A DNA stretch of 64,000 nucleotides from Aquimarina sp. BL5 (GCF_003443675.1 NZ_CP031963.1:3557501-3621500); one strand, 5' to 3'. Counted from the first letter of the stretch, positions 34,445 through 44,407 are shown. Program-made: numbers and translations. The notes: a model not told the origin generated them from the letters alone.

Positions 34445-35005
34445 ATGAGAAGAATTTCTAAAAATACAATAGTAAAAAGTCACCAAGCCTTTGCTTTATT
34501 CCTGTTAATGTTATGTTTTCAAGCTTGTAATATGCATACCCCAGAAAATTATTTTGGTAGAACAACTTTAAACACTAATAGGTATCATAATTTAGGTGCT
34601 AGAGATTTTGCAGAGATGAAAGCTTCTAAAAAAGCAAACATGCTGTATGGTAGTTTTAGTGATGGAGAACTTAAAATTGCTGACAGTTACGAAACCCACA
34701 TAAGAGGAATGAAAATGGCCTTTTTAGAGGAAGATATTAAAAAAATTAAAGAACTTAAAGTAACTACAGAAACAGAAGATTTGATAAAAACCTCTTTAGA
34801 AGTTTTCGAATTCGTGAAATCAATTTATGAAAATGATTATATTAAAATTGCTAAATTAATGGATAAAAGCGCTTCATCTGAAGATTTAGATGCCGCGATG
34901 AAGAAATTAGAGAGTTCTGTTAATCAATATCACGTAAAGCGAGAAGCACTTATGCAAATAGCAATACCTTATGCAAAAGAAAATGGAATCGATGTTAGAT
35001 TTTAA
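34445..35005 (+). CDS. Putative lipoprotein, helical, unknown function
   Basis: From ATG 34445 the protein has 186 residues; a TTG at 34421 in the preceding gene's end is less likely. A basic n-region and hydrophobic stretch end in LCFQAC, a lipobox. The mature part is helical and Lys/Glu-rich (about residues 55-180), like an alpha-helical bundle. Its 3' end overlaps the start of the next gene, so translation is probably coupled. Confidence 0.55.
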   Translation: MRRISKNTIVKSHQAFALFLLMLCFQACNMHTPENYFGRTTLNTNRYHNLGARDFAEMKASKKANMLYGSFSDGELKIADSYETHIRGMKMAFLEEDIKKIKELKVTTETEDLIKTSLEVFEFVKSIYENDYIKIAKLMDKSASSEDLDAAMKKLESSVNQYHVKREALMQIAIPYAKENGIDVRF

Positions 35006-35609
35006 GAAACATTATAGTGTATTAATTATCGTAATCTTGATAATAGCGTCTTGTACTTCGCAAAGTAAAAAAATACAAGTTATAGATGAAAAAGATCCTG
35101 TTTCGGCTACAAATCAAGATCAGGTATCTCCATACGAGGCGTATTTAGATAATTTTCGGTTTGAGAATGGGACGGACACTTTATTAGTACAGCGAGAAAG
35201 CAGAGTTTTTTATTGTGGCACAGCAGCCTTTGAATATTATGAAGAGCTAAAGAAGAGTGGACTAAAAGAATACTTCGAAAAGTATAATGACTTAGTTGAA
35301 CACCCTACATTTTCTAAAAAAATAGAAGCAAACAGTAAAACAAAAATACTATGGGTGAATCGAGGTAATGAAGGTGAGCTTATGGAGTTAGAAAATGAAA
35401 CTATTCATGCAAATAAGGAGTTGGAGAGAAGACTTTTTGAAGAAAAGGCTTTTGTTCAAATTACCGAACATCCTCTTGCTATGGATAAAGTAGAAATCTA
35501 TACTACGGTTTTCTATCCCGTGTCAAATAAAACTGAAAGTTTAATACATAGTATTATTAAAAATCAAGGTGAGTGGAAAATGAAATTATTGAAAAGAGAA
35601 ATTAGGTAA
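34971..35609 (+). CDS. Putative lipoprotein, unknown function
   Basis: The 212-residue reading starts inside the end of the preceding gene; in-frame ATGs at 34971, 34983 and 34992 are all possible. The last leaves the best signal peptide (LDFKKHYSVLIIVILIIASC, lipidated at Cys). The mature part has a conserved-looking FYCGTAAFEYYEEL segment and mixed alpha/beta character. No family is recognised. The next gene begins one base after its stop, so 34445-35961 forms a tight operon of three exported lipoproteins. Confidence 0.55.
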   Translation: MQKKMESMLDFKKHYSVLIIVILIIASCTSQSKKIQVIDEKDPVSATNQDQVSPYEAYLDNFRFENGTDTLLVQRESRVFYCGTAAFEYYEELKKSGLKEYFEKYNDLVEHPTFSKKIEANSKTKILWVNRGNEGELMELENETIHANKELERRLFEEKAFVQITEHPLAMDKVEIYTTVFYPVSNKTESLIHSIIKNQGEWKMKLLKREIR

Positions 35610-35610
35610 G

Positions 35611-35961
35611 ATGATAAATAGAAGTATTTTAATATGGTTAGTCATGATTTTGATTTCTTGTAATAGTAATAACACCACGACAATTGAAAAACATATTAGC
35701 TCTTCTAATTCCGAGGTGTACGAATACGATTTGGGTTTTTTTGGTGATGAAGAAGGTTCTTGGATTGATACACAGGCAAAACATTTTGAAATAAGTGAAG
35801 TAAAACGAGATCATACTATAGGACAACATATATATACATACAAACCAAAAGAAGGATTTACAGGTGTCGATATTGTAGAGGTTAAAATGAATAAGGGCTC
35901 TAATGGAGCAGGTCGTGGAGTAGAAAGTATATTGAAAATTGTATTTAATATAAGCGATTAA
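35611..35961 (+). CDS. Small lipoprotein with Ig-like strand pattern
   Basis: A 116-residue lipoprotein (Cys in MILISC). Its C-terminal half has the pattern YTYKPKEGFTGVDIVEVK, like the YxPxxGFxGxDxxxY strand pair of bacterial Ig/cadherin-like domains, so a single beta-sandwich is likely. It is the third member of the lipoprotein operon and is followed in the same frame by the SMI1/KNR4-like gene. Confidence 0.55.
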   Translation: MINRSILIWLVMILISCNSNNTTTIEKHISSSNSEVYEYDLGFFGDEEGSWIDTQAKHFEISEVKRDHTIGQHIYTYKPKEGFTGVDIVEVKMNKGSNGAGRGVESILKIVFNISD

Positions 35962-36033
35962 AAAGTTATTAGAGAAGAGTCGATTAACATAAAGTATAAT
36001 AATGTTCATCAATTAAGTAAGAAAACAATATTA

Positions 36034-36651
36034 TTGTTGTTCTCCCTATTTTTATTCATAAACTGTAGCTATAATACTATGACCACCGAAATACAGAAAT
36101 TAGATCGTAACTTAAGAGAAAAACGCTCTGAATATTACAATAAACTGCAAGAACCATTATCAGAAACGAAAATTGAGGATTTAGAAATTAAGTACAATAT
36201 TAAATTACCAGAAGATTTAAAAGAACTTTATTTATGGAAAAATGGACAAGATTATACTTGTTATGAATCTTTTGTAAATAATTCGCAATTCGAGCCGTTG
36301 GAGCAAGTTTTGTCCGGAAATAAGGAATTAACGGAGATGATTGGTTATGATTTTGAAATTGAAAATTGGTGGAATAAAAATTGGTTGCCAATATTTGGTA
36401 ATGGAGGCGGAAGCTACATTTGTTATGATATTGAAGGTATATTTACTAAGCAAAAAGGACAATTGATATCCTATTGGAACGAATATAATGATAGGAATGT
36501 AATTGCTCCTAATCTATCTGATTTCATTAAAAGTCTGAATGAATACTACGAAGAAACTCCAACATCAGAATTTGATGAATATTTTGATATTACTTCGAAA
36601 ATCTCAAAATGGAAAAAAGAATTCATCGTCGATAAACGTATCATACATTGA
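36034..36651 (+). CDS. SMI1/KNR4 (SUKH) family protein with unclear start
   Basis: The 205-residue reading has a SMI1/KNR4-like domain (about residues 30-180). Visible signs are IEDLEIKYNIKLPEDLKELYLWKNGQD and the WLPIFGNGGGSYICYDIE core. SUKH proteins often act as immunity proteins against secreted toxins. The start is odd: in-frame codons upstream of TTG 36034 encode a basic n-region (SKKTILL) that fits the following lipobox (LFLFINC), but no ATG, GTG or TTG lies before it in frame. ATG 36002 is one base out of frame. Either an ATT/ATA start, an indel or a cytoplasmic start at ATG 36079 is possible. Confidence 0.65.
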   Translation: MLFSLFLFINCSYNTMTTEIQKLDRNLREKRSEYYNKLQEPLSETKIEDLEIKYNIKLPEDLKELYLWKNGQDYTCYESFVNNSQFEPLEQVLSGNKELTEMIGYDFEIENWWNKNWLPIFGNGGGSYICYDIEGIFTKQKGQLISYWNEYNDRNVIAPNLSDFIKSLNEYYEETPTSEFDEYFDITSKISKWKKEFIVDKRIIH

Positions 36652-36681
36652 ATAGAATAACACTAATAAGTAAGAAGTAAA

Positions 36682-39171
36682 ATGATAAAATCCCCCATTT
36701 CTAAATTATTAATCTTTATCTATATTGTTTTTGGATTTTGTAATTCATACGCTCAAGAAACAGAAAGAATTCTACCAACAGAAGGTCATTATATTATTGA
36801 TAGCTTATCGCATGATATCCCAGAAAATGTAATGAAATCTGTTAATTGGAATGTTGCTATCGATTCGTTACCTCAACAATCTTATTATGTTTTAGAAACG
36901 GATACTGCCGTTTCTTATATCAATGCATATACTATCCGAGAAGTAAAAAAAGATCAAATTGATTTTAAGGCATTAAAGATTCTGAATAATTCGAAAAACA
37001 CTTTGCATCTTATTGATGAAGATCAATTTATAATTCAATTAAAGATCAATCTGTCATTAACAGAATCTTCAGACAATCATATAAAAATGAGACTTAAAAG
37101 AGTGTCTGAGAGTGATGATAAATTGGTTGGTATTCAGACCAGAATAGAAGCGTTTAGAAAAAAGAAAAAAAAGGAGAACGATACATTTGCTCAAGATTTT
37201 CTATCTGAAGAGAAAAGATCTGTGGATGGATATGTAACTGCTATTCAAACGAGTGATTATGGAATGTCGATTCCTATAGAATATACTTCAAAATATCTTA
37301 AAGATTCAGGCGAAAAAACATCTTTATATGCATTAAAAAAAGATAGTATTCTCGGTGGGATTACCGTCGGTAATTACAAAAATAACGATTATGGTCATAT
37401 GAATGTGGGTGTTATAACCTCTACTCTACCAATTACTGTAGCGGATTATATGGCGATAGCCCCAAATTATAGACAAGAAGTGTTTTTTCAGGATGATGAT
37501 TTGGTATTATTCAGATTTTTTAATGAATATAGATTTATTGGTGTCAAAAAAATAAGTAATGGGACCTACGCTATAGCTGAAGCCGAAAGCCCTAACAAAA
37601 ATATAGAAGAGCTTAAGGAGTTTTATAATATTTTTAATTCAGTAAATGTTATTTCAAAAGTAAAAACATTAGACTTAAAATCTCTTTTTACAGAAGAAGC
37701 GACATTTCTAAATACGGATAAGGAAAAAGAGATATTCGAAAGGATAGAAAAAGACGTAAATAATAGTTTAAAAGATAAAATGAGATCAGACCATTTTGTA
37801 GAGAAATGGCTTCCAAAAAGTTTTTATCTAGAGAAGTACAGTCAGTATTCTGGTACTTTATCGATATTGGATGTGTCAGTAAATAAAATTAAAAAAGAGA
37901 CATTAAAGAAATATCCTGATGCGTCTATTGTTTTACAAACCAAAAATAGTATCGTACTACAGACAAAAAATAAAGTATACAAACCTTTTGTTTTTAGAGA
38001 GTATCAGGGATACACCTTGTTTTTTGAAATAAAAGAAAGTCCATTTTCAAAAAATATTCCTCTGAAGCTCGCTGTTAAGTTTTATCAGGTAATAGAGCGT
38101 TTAGAGTTAGAAACATATCCTTTCGAAAAAGCACTAAAGCCATATTTCAATAGATTTAGATCTGCATATTTAGACAGGATAGATTCTACATATATTTTTA
38201 TTAGCGATAAAGGTTGGGATACCAAAGGAGTTCTTTCTACAACTGGAAAACTAATTTTACCAACAAAATATGAGAGTATCAGAAGTTATGAGCAAGGTTT
38301 CTTATTAACTATTGATAGCATTGTAAATAAAGAGTCTTCTGAAACAGAAAAAAAGAAAGAATATAACGGATGGGCAAATAGAAAAGGGGAAATTGTTTTA
38401 CAGGCAAAGCACAAAAGTATATATGCAATTGAAGAAACTTCTTTTTTAAATGTTAGGGATTCTCTTTTGGGCTTATTTGATACGTATAAGAATCAATTTA
38501 TTATTCCTGCTTCTTACGAAACAATTAGTTTTCATAAAGAAGCCCAACGTATAGAACTTAGAAAAAAAAATAAAGAATATTATTTAGCAGATTATACGGG
38601 GGCAATACTTCACGAAAAACCGTTTACAAATATTAGAGTGCTAGGCAAAGAAGCACCAATAACTTTTATGGCGACTAGAAATGGCAAAGATTTTTTTATT
38701 GATCGTAATGGAAAACCATTAGATAACAATCAATATAATATGTTATATCCTCATTATAAAGAAAAGGTAGTTTATTATCGAATCGGATCCTATGGCTCAG
38801 TTAACAATAAAAATGGATATTTAGATTATCAAGGAAATATAGTAGAAGAATTTTCAAGGATATGTAAAGATATTAGCAGAAAAATTGTAACTCGCCCAAA
38901 CGAAGTTTTTATTACCGATATAAATGGAAATAGATTGCATAAAACTTCTTTTAAAAGTGTGTTTAGAATCCCAGAAAAACCACTATTCATTGTTACAGAA
39001 AACAAAAAAAAGTTTATTGTTGATGACTCTGGTCTACCTATTAATACAAAGAAATATGACGGTTTATTTCCTGTAGTCCCCGAAAAAAGAATCTTTTACA
39101 GAATAGGTAAAAAAGGGGCGACTGATGTAAAGGAGGGTTATTTAGACTTTGATGGAAAGGAAATTGAATAA
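36682..39171 (+). CDS. Exported WG-repeat protein
   Basis: An 829-residue secreted protein (signal peptide ending in NSYAQ). The N-terminal half is unrecognised. The C-terminal half (about residues 490-829) contains degenerate WG-type repeats such as GWANRKGEIVLQAKHKSI, GLFDTYKNQFIIPASYETI and GYLDYQGNIV. Repeats of this kind build beta-rich surfaces for protein or peptide contacts. It ends 27 bases before a TPR-like gene, and the two are probably co-transcribed. The function is unknown. Confidence 0.7.
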   Translation: MIKSPISKLLIFIYIVFGFCNSYAQETERILPTEGHYIIDSLSHDIPENVMKSVNWNVAIDSLPQQSYYVLETDTAVSYINAYTIREVKKDQIDFKALKILNNSKNTLHLIDEDQFIIQLKINLSLTESSDNHIKMRLKRVSESDDKLVGIQTRIEAFRKKKKKENDTFAQDFLSEEKRSVDGYVTAIQTSDYGMSIPIEYTSKYLKDSGEKTSLYALKKDSILGGITVGNYKNNDYGHMNVGVITSTLPITVADYMAIAPNYRQEVFFQDDDLVLFRFFNEYRFIGVKKISNGTYAIAEAESPNKNIEELKEFYNIFNSVNVISKVKTLDLKSLFTEEATFLNTDKEKEIFERIEKDVNNSLKDKMRSDHFVEKWLPKSFYLEKYSQYSGTLSILDVSVNKIKKETLKKYPDASIVLQTKNSIVLQTKNKVYKPFVFREYQGYTLFFEIKESPFSKNIPLKLAVKFYQVIERLELETYPFEKALKPYFNRFRSAYLDRIDSTYIFISDKGWDTKGVLSTTGKLILPTKYESIRSYEQGFLLTIDSIVNKESSETEKKKEYNGWANRKGEIVLQAKHKSIYAIEETSFLNVRDSLLGLFDTYKNQFIIPASYETISFHKEAQRIELRKKNKEYYLADYTGAILHEKPFTNIRVLGKEAPITFMATRNGKDFFIDRNGKPLDNNQYNMLYPHYKEKVVYYRIGSYGSVNNKNGYLDYQGNIVEEFSRICKDISRKIVTRPNEVFITDINGNRLHKTSFKSVFRIPEKPLFIVTENKKKFIVDDSGLPINTKKYDGLFPVVPEKRIFYRIGKKGATDVKEGYLDFDGKEIE

Positions 39172-39198
39172 TTATAATCATCACTTTAAAATTTGTTT

Positions 39199-39831
39199 AT
39201 GAGAAATATCTTACTATATACGGCAATATTATTTTTTAATGTATCTGGAATAGCACAGTTTACCTTTAAACCTATAGAAAAAGGAGTGCTTGATTCATTA
39301 ATAGAAGATGCGATAAGAAATAATGAAATAGATCGTGCTCAAATGAAAAAGTTAGATGGAGAATATCAGGACATGATAGCAGCTCCTAAAAATGCAAATG
39401 CGGTTTTTGATTATGGTCGTATTCTTACAGCATTATTACAACCAGGATTGGCATCTGCAACAACAAAAGCTTTATCTGAAGGTGGAAGAAAAATTGTAGG
39501 AGAAGCTGAAGATGCATACAGAAACGCTATTAGTCATTGCGAATGTCATGGAAGAGCAAATATTATGTTAGGGCTGTTATATAATCAACAAGGAAAGTAT
39601 TTCCTATCAGAACCTCATCTAGAAAAAGGACTAAAGTTAGATGAAGGAGGTGAAGATTGGATGGTTGCTGCTAATCAATATTTATTGGCAGGAGCTTATA
39701 CGTATAATACCGAGAATGAAAAATATCTTAAAGTATATGATTTATTTAAGAAGTATGCTAAGTCGGTAACAAAAGAAGCCGCATACTATCAAAAAATGGC
39801 AGGTTTATATGTGGCATATTATGAAAAATAG
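39199..39831 (+). CDS. Exported TPR-like protein
   Basis: From ATG 39199 the protein has 210 residues (a TTG two codons earlier is less likely). A signal peptide (FNVSGIAQ) precedes a helical domain with at least two TPR-like units (AYRNAISHCECHGRANIMLGLLYNQQGKYFLSEPHLEKGLKL). A His-Cys-Glu-Cys-His cluster in it could bind a metal. Its 3' end overlaps the next gene by about 20 bases, so the pair is coupled. The binding partner may be the WG-repeat protein upstream. Confidence 0.6.
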   Translation: MRNILLYTAILFFNVSGIAQFTFKPIEKGVLDSLIEDAIRNNEIDRAQMKKLDGEYQDMIAAPKNANAVFDYGRILTALLQPGLASATTKALSEGGRKIVGEAEDAYRNAISHCECHGRANIMLGLLYNQQGKYFLSEPHLEKGLKLDEGGEDWMVAANQYLLAGAYTYNTENEKYLKVYDLFKKYAKSVTKEAAYYQKMAGLYVAYYEK

Positions 39832-40576
39832 TTATCATTTTTTTTTTAGAAGTATACTTTTGAAAAACAACACTGTTCGGTTTTTACTTATAATTTTTAT
39901 AAGTAATATAGGTAGATCTCAAATCCAAGATTCTATTCTTTTCAATAAAAATGATGCTCGTGTTTTCAAGAATAAGCTCATTATCGATCAAACTGAAATC
40001 TACAATACAAAAACGGATTATGATCGATTTATGGAAAAAAATGAAATGCCAAATACCGATTGTACCGCTCATTTCGAATCCTATTACAATCCATTATCTC
40101 TTGTTGGAAATTTCTATAGTTATGAATATAAAGAAAATGCTGAATCTGCTTGTGGAACCCCAGGAGGTACTGTTAGTGTTAAAAGTATTTCCCTAAAAAC
40201 CGGAAATGAAATAACAATTCTAAAATTGTTTGAGGAAAAAGATGTTGTCGATGCTTTTAAAAACGATTCTTGGGTATTAAAGAAGGTAAAAGAGTATCAA
40301 ATAGATATAGAAAGTATACAGAGCTTAAAAGATATTACAGGGTTTTTACAAAATCCGTATGTTGGCATAAAATTTACAAAATCTGGCTTTTGCATACTTG
40401 ATTTTAAAAAAGGAAAAGCTACGATTCGTTTTGTTGCTACAGAATATATGAGATTTAATCACAATCAACACCTTCAACTGGGAATGATATTGCCTGTAAA
40501 AGTAGAAGCTCTAAGTTTTTTTAAGGACAAAGAAAATTTCTTTTTAGGCAAGTATAAGAATTGGCTACAAAAGTAA
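39809..40576 (+). CDS. Exported protein of unknown function
   Basis: A 255-residue protein; ATG 39809 or ATG 39821 could start it, both inside the preceding gene. A basic n-region and hydrophobic stretch (VRFLLIIFISNIGRSQ) look like a signal peptide. The mature domain has Cys residues at TDCTAHFESYY and ACGTPGGTVSV that could pair, and ends in a beta-rich region. No family is recognised. It is the last gene of the unrecognised island; the xylose locus starts 180 bases later. Confidence 0.55.
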   Translation: MWHIMKNSYHFFFRSILLKNNTVRFLLIIFISNIGRSQIQDSILFNKNDARVFKNKLIIDQTEIYNTKTDYDRFMEKNEMPNTDCTAHFESYYNPLSLVGNFYSYEYKENAESACGTPGGTVSVKSISLKTGNEITILKLFEEKDVVDAFKNDSWVLKKVKEYQIDIESIQSLKDITGFLQNPYVGIKFTKSGFCILDFKKGKATIRFVATEYMRFNHNQHLQLGMILPVKVEALSFFKDKENFFLGKYKNWLQK

Positions 40577-40658
40577 TTAATACCCTGTAACATATATAGT
40601 TCTTATCTCTATTGTCTAGAATAGTTTTTATTCGAAAAGAAAACACCCTTTACTTTTT

Positions 40659-40688
40659 TACGAAAATTTACGTATTAGTTTTCGTTTA
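40659..40688. promoter_or_regulatory. Candidate LacI-type operator upstream of xylB
   Basis: An imperfect palindrome TACGAAAATTTACGTA (40659-40674) is followed by a further half-site TTTTCGT. Half-sites of the form TACGnAAA/TTTnCGTA recur before the LacI gene and before the xylanase gene. It lies about 70 bases upstream of the xylB start. Confidence 0.4.
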
Positions 40689-40756
40689 TATCCACAACTT
40701 ATCGATTGTAATTAATATAGATTTTAGATTTTTATATCCAATAACTAAAGTGCTGA

Positions 40757-42244
40757 ATGTATTATATAGGATTTGACATAGGAAGTTCATCTGTTAAAGC
40801 ATCGTTGATCGATTCAGAGAGCGGTAAAAGTATTGCTTCAATACATGAACCAAAGGATGAGATGGATATTATTTCGGTAAACAGAGATTGGGCAGAGCAA
40901 AATCCAGATTTCTGGTGGGAGAATGTTTGTAATGCCAGTAAACGATTATTAAAGGAAAACACAGTTGCTTCAGAGTTAGTTCTGGGAATAGGCATATCGT
41001 ATCAGATGCATGGACTTGTTTTGGTTGATACTGAAGGGAAGTTATTGCGAAATTCTATTATTTGGTGTGATAGTAGAGCAGTTGATATCGGAAATAAGGC
41101 TTTTAAAGAATTAGGAGAAGAAAAGTGTAAAGAAAATCTTCTCAATTCACCTGCAAATTTTACCGCATCAAAATTAAAGTGGGTACGAGATAATGAACCT
41201 GGTATTTATAAGAAAGCATATAAATTTATGTTACCAGGTGATTATATAGCTTATAAATTTACGGGTAATATTAATACAACTAAATCAGGATTATCCGAAG
41301 GAATACTATGGGATTATAAAAAACAGCAGCCTGCAAACTGGTTGTTAGAGTATTATGATATTGACCCAAGTCTAATACCCGATATAGTAGATACTTTTTC
41401 GAATCAGGGAGAGCTAAATAGTAAAGGAGCTCAAGAAAGTGGTTTACAAACAGGAACACCAATTTTTTATAGAGCAGGTGATCAACCCAATAATGCTTTG
41501 TCTCTTAATGTTTTTAACCCGGGAGAAGTCGCATTAACGGGCGGTACTTCAGGCGTTATTTATGCGGTAACAGATAAGGTATCAGGAAAAGAACCTGTTA
41601 AGTATAACAATTTTGCACATGTTAGTTATAGCGAGCAGAAGCCAATAATTGGTAAATTACTATGCATTAATGGAGCAGGTATTCAATATAGATGGTTAAA
41701 AGACAATCTTAGCCTAGAAACCAATTCATATCAGACGATGAATATGCTTGCTTCAGAAGTTCCAGTAGGATCTGATGATCTACAAATACTACCCTTTGGT
41801 AATGGAGCTGAGAGAATGTTTGAAAATAAAACAATTGGAACTCAAATTTGTAATATCAATTTAAATAAACATACTCGATCACACATATGCAGGGCAGCAT
41901 TAGAAGGAATTGCATTTTCTTTTGTGTATGGAATGGAAATTTTAAGAAAAGATGGAGCTAATATAAAAGTACTAAGGGCTGGAAATGATAATTTATTTAG
42001 ATCTGAAATTTTTTCTAACACAGTTTCTACATTAATAGATCAAGAAATAGAAATTTATAATACAACCGGTGCAATCGGAGCAGCAAGAGCTGCAGGATGG
42101 ACTCACGGTGCATTTAATGATTTTGGTGAGATGATAATAAAAAATGATAAAGTAATGACCTATCATCCTTTACATAATAGTGATGATTATCAATCGGCTT
42201 ACCAAAGATGGAAAAATGAATTAAATAGAATTTTAAAAAAATAA
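40757..42244 (+). CDS. xylB: Xylulokinase
   Basis: It phosphorylates D-xylulose to xylulose 5-phosphate in the cytoplasm. The 495 residues have the two FGGY-kinase domains: the N-terminal ATP loop GFDIGSSSVKASLID with a substrate-side GISYQMHGLVLVD, and the C-terminal LTGGTSGVIYAV and catalytic Asp region RAGDQPNNALSLNVF. It is the first gene of xylB-xylA-tal; xylA follows three bases after its stop. Confidence 0.95.
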   Translation: MYYIGFDIGSSSVKASLIDSESGKSIASIHEPKDEMDIISVNRDWAEQNPDFWWENVCNASKRLLKENTVASELVLGIGISYQMHGLVLVDTEGKLLRNSIIWCDSRAVDIGNKAFKELGEEKCKENLLNSPANFTASKLKWVRDNEPGIYKKAYKFMLPGDYIAYKFTGNINTTKSGLSEGILWDYKKQQPANWLLEYYDIDPSLIPDIVDTFSNQGELNSKGAQESGLQTGTPIFYRAGDQPNNALSLNVFNPGEVALTGGTSGVIYAVTDKVSGKEPVKYNNFAHVSYSEQKPIIGKLLCINGAGIQYRWLKDNLSLETNSYQTMNMLASEVPVGSDDLQILPFGNGAERMFENKTIGTQICNINLNKHTRSHICRAALEGIAFSFVYGMEILRKDGANIKVLRAGNDNLFRSEIFSNTVSTLIDQEIEIYNTTGAIGAARAAGWTHGAFNDFGEMIIKNDKVMTYHPLHNSDDYQSAYQRWKNELNRILKK

Positions 42245-42247
42245 GTA

Positions 42248-43573
42248 ATGGTATTACTAGGAGACAAAGAATATTTCAAAGGGATAAGTGAAATTAAATT
42301 TGAAGGAAAAGAATCTGACAATCCGTTGGCATTTAAGTATTATGATCCGGAAAGAATTGTAGCTGGAAAAACGTTAAGAGAGCATTTTAGATTTGCAATA
42401 GCGTATTGGCATACATTCTGTGGTCAAGGAGCTGATCCATTTGGATGGGGGACACAAAATTTTGCTTGGGATCAATCCTCAGATCCAATACAAGCAGCAA
42501 AAGATAAAGCGGATGCTGCATTCGAGTTTATTACTAAAATGGGATTTGATTATTTCTGCTTTCACGATTTTGATTTGATACAAGAAGGACCGACATTCTC
42601 TGAGTCAGAAAAAAGAGTTTCTATCATAACCGATTATTTGAAACAGAAAAAAAAGGAATCAGGTGTTAAATTATTATGGGGTACGGCAAATTGCTTTTCT
42701 AATCCTAGATATATGAATGGTGCTGCTACCAATCCCGATTTTAATGTATTAGCAAGAGCTGGTGGGCAAGTAAAATTAGCGCTAGATGCAACGATAGCAT
42801 TAGAGGGCGAGAATTACGTGTTTTGGGGTGGTAGAGAAGGTTACATGTCCTTGCTTAATACCGATATGAAAAGAGAATTAGATCATCTAGCTCAATTTTT
42901 AACGATATCTAGAGATTATGCAAGAGCACAAGGGTTTAAAGGAACTTTTTTCATTGAGCCTAAACCAATGGAGCCTACTAAACATCAATATGATTTTGAT
43001 ACAGCCACTTCTATTGGGTTTCTTAAAGAACATGGATTAGATAAAGATTTTAAGATAAATATAGAGGTAAACCATGCGACGTTGGCACAGCATACTTTTC
43101 AGCATGAATTAGAGGTAGCGGCGAGCTCAGGAATGTTAGGAAGTATAGATGCTAATCGAGGAGATTATCAAAACGGATGGGATACAGATCAGTTTCCTAA
43201 CAATATTTTAGAAGTAACAGAGGCCATGTTGGTGTTCTTAAAAGCAGGAGGACTTCAAGGAGGAGGAGTTAATTTTGATGCAAAAATTAGAAGGAATTCT
43301 ACAGATTTAGAAGATGTGTTCTTGGCACATATTGGTGGAGCAGATACTTTTGCGCGAGGGTTGATTACGGCGGATAAAATAATCTCTTCGTCATCGTACG
43401 AAAAATTAAGAACAGATAGATATAGCTCTTTCGATACAGGAAAAGGGAAAGATTTTGAAAATGGAGCATTAAACCTCAAAGATCTGTACGAAATAGCATC
43501 GGATAACGGAGAGCTTGCTCTACAAAGCGGAAAACAGGAGTTATTTGAGAATATCATTAATCAATACATTTAA
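42248..43573 (+). CDS. xylA: Xylose isomerase
   Basis: It interconverts D-xylose and D-xylulose using two divalent metals. The 441 residues match the class II (longer) enzymes. Key segments are FCFHDFDL (catalytic His), [16 protein letters not shown], the metal-binding [17 protein letters not shown] and [18 protein letters not shown]. Translation is probably coupled to xylB (3-base gap), and the transaldolase gene follows 42 bases later. Confidence 0.97.
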   Translation: MVLLGDKEYFKGISEIKFEGKESDNPLAFKYYDPERIVAGKTLREHFRFAIAYWHTFCGQGADPFGWGTQNFAWDQSSDPIQAAKDKADAAFEFITKMGFDYFCFHDFDLIQEGPTFSESEKRVSIITDYLKQKKKESGVKLLWGTANCFSNPRYMNGAATNPDFNVLARAGGQVKLALDATIALEGENYVFWGGREGYMSLLNTDMKRELDHLAQFLTISRDYARAQGFKGTFFIEPKPMEPTKHQYDFDTATSIGFLKEHGLDKDFKINIEVNHATLAQHTFQHELEVAASSGMLGSIDANRGDYQNGWDTDQFPNNILEVTEAMLVFLKAGGLQGGGVNFDAKIRRNSTDLEDVFLAHIGGADTFARGLITADKIISSSSYEKLRTDRYSSFDTGKGKDFENGALNLKDLYEIASDNGELALQSGKQELFENIINQYI

Positions 43574-43615
43574 TGAACTGCTTGAGTTTATAACATTTTA
43601 TATAGAAAAAAGAAT

Positions 43616-44269
43616 ATGAAATTTTTTATTGATACTGCTAATTTGGATCAAATATCCGAAGCCCAGTCTTTAGGGATTCTAGATGGAGTTACTACGAATC
43701 CTTCACTAATGGCTAAAGAAGGTATTACAGGAAAGCAAAATATAATCGATCACTATAAAAAAATATGTAGCATAGTTGATGGAGATGTTTCTGCAGAAGT
43801 AATATCGACTGATTTTGAAGGAATGATAAGTGAAGGAGAATTGCTAGCCGCTTTACATCCCCAGATTGTGGTAAAGCTTCCTATGATAAAGGATGGTATA
43901 AAGGCATGTAAATATTTTGCGGATAAAGGTATAAGAACGAATGTTACTTTAGTGTTTTCTTCTGGACAAGCACTACTCGCTGCAAAAGCAGGAGCGACAT
44001 ATGTATCCCCTTTTCTTGGTAGATTAGATGATATTTCTACAGATGGACTTCATCTAATATCGGAAATAAGACACATCTATAATAATTACGGTTTCCAAAC
44101 TGAAATTCTTGCAGCATCTATTAGACATACAATGCACGTAATTGATTGTGCTAAAATAGGAGCAGATGTAATGACCGGACCTTTATCATCTATAACAGGA
44201 TTGTTAAATCACCCTCTAACGGATATAGGTTTAGCAAAATTCTTAGAGGATTATAAGAAAGGAAATTAA
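43616..44269 (+). CDS. tal: Transaldolase, short TalC/FSA-type
   Basis: A 217-residue single-domain transaldolase of the small family that includes fructose-6-phosphate aldolase. Signatures are FIDTANLDQI and GVTTNPSLMAKEG, with the Schiff-base lysine in IVVKLPM and ILAASIRH. It moves xylulose-5-phosphate carbon through the pentose phosphate pathway. It is the third gene of the xylBA operon and is followed by a terminator. No transketolase gene is present in the window. Confidence 0.9.
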   Translation: MKFFIDTANLDQISEAQSLGILDGVTTNPSLMAKEGITGKQNIIDHYKKICSIVDGDVSAEVISTDFEGMISEGELLAALHPQIVVKLPMIKDGIKACKYFADKGIRTNVTLVFSSGQALLAAKAGATYVSPFLGRLDDISTDGLHLISEIRHIYNNYGFQTEILAASIRHTMHVIDCAKIGADVMTGPLSSITGLLNHPLTDIGLAKFLEDYKKGN

Positions 44270-44343
44270 TATAACGATGAGAGAATATAATATATCTATT
44301 CTTGAAATGTCTTAACAATATAGTTTGTAAGTATTCTAAACTT

Positions 44344-44380
44344 AAACCCAGATTTTCTAATGTATAATCTGGGTTTTTTT
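44344..44380 (+). terminator. Terminator of the xylBA-tal operon
   Basis: The stem AACCCAGATT/AATCTGGGTT, with an 11-base loop, is followed by a T-run, about 75 bases after the transaldolase stop. It separates the operon from the aldose epimerase gene. Confidence 0.8.
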
Positions 44381-44407
44381 AGTTTAGGTATCAATGAATA
44401 ATGAGGT

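Noticed and set aside
35638..36012. Minus-strand open frame over the small lipoprotein gene
   Set aside because: Product rich in Phe, Ile and Cys with no family; it is the mirror of two plus-strand lipoprotein regions with clear lipoboxes.
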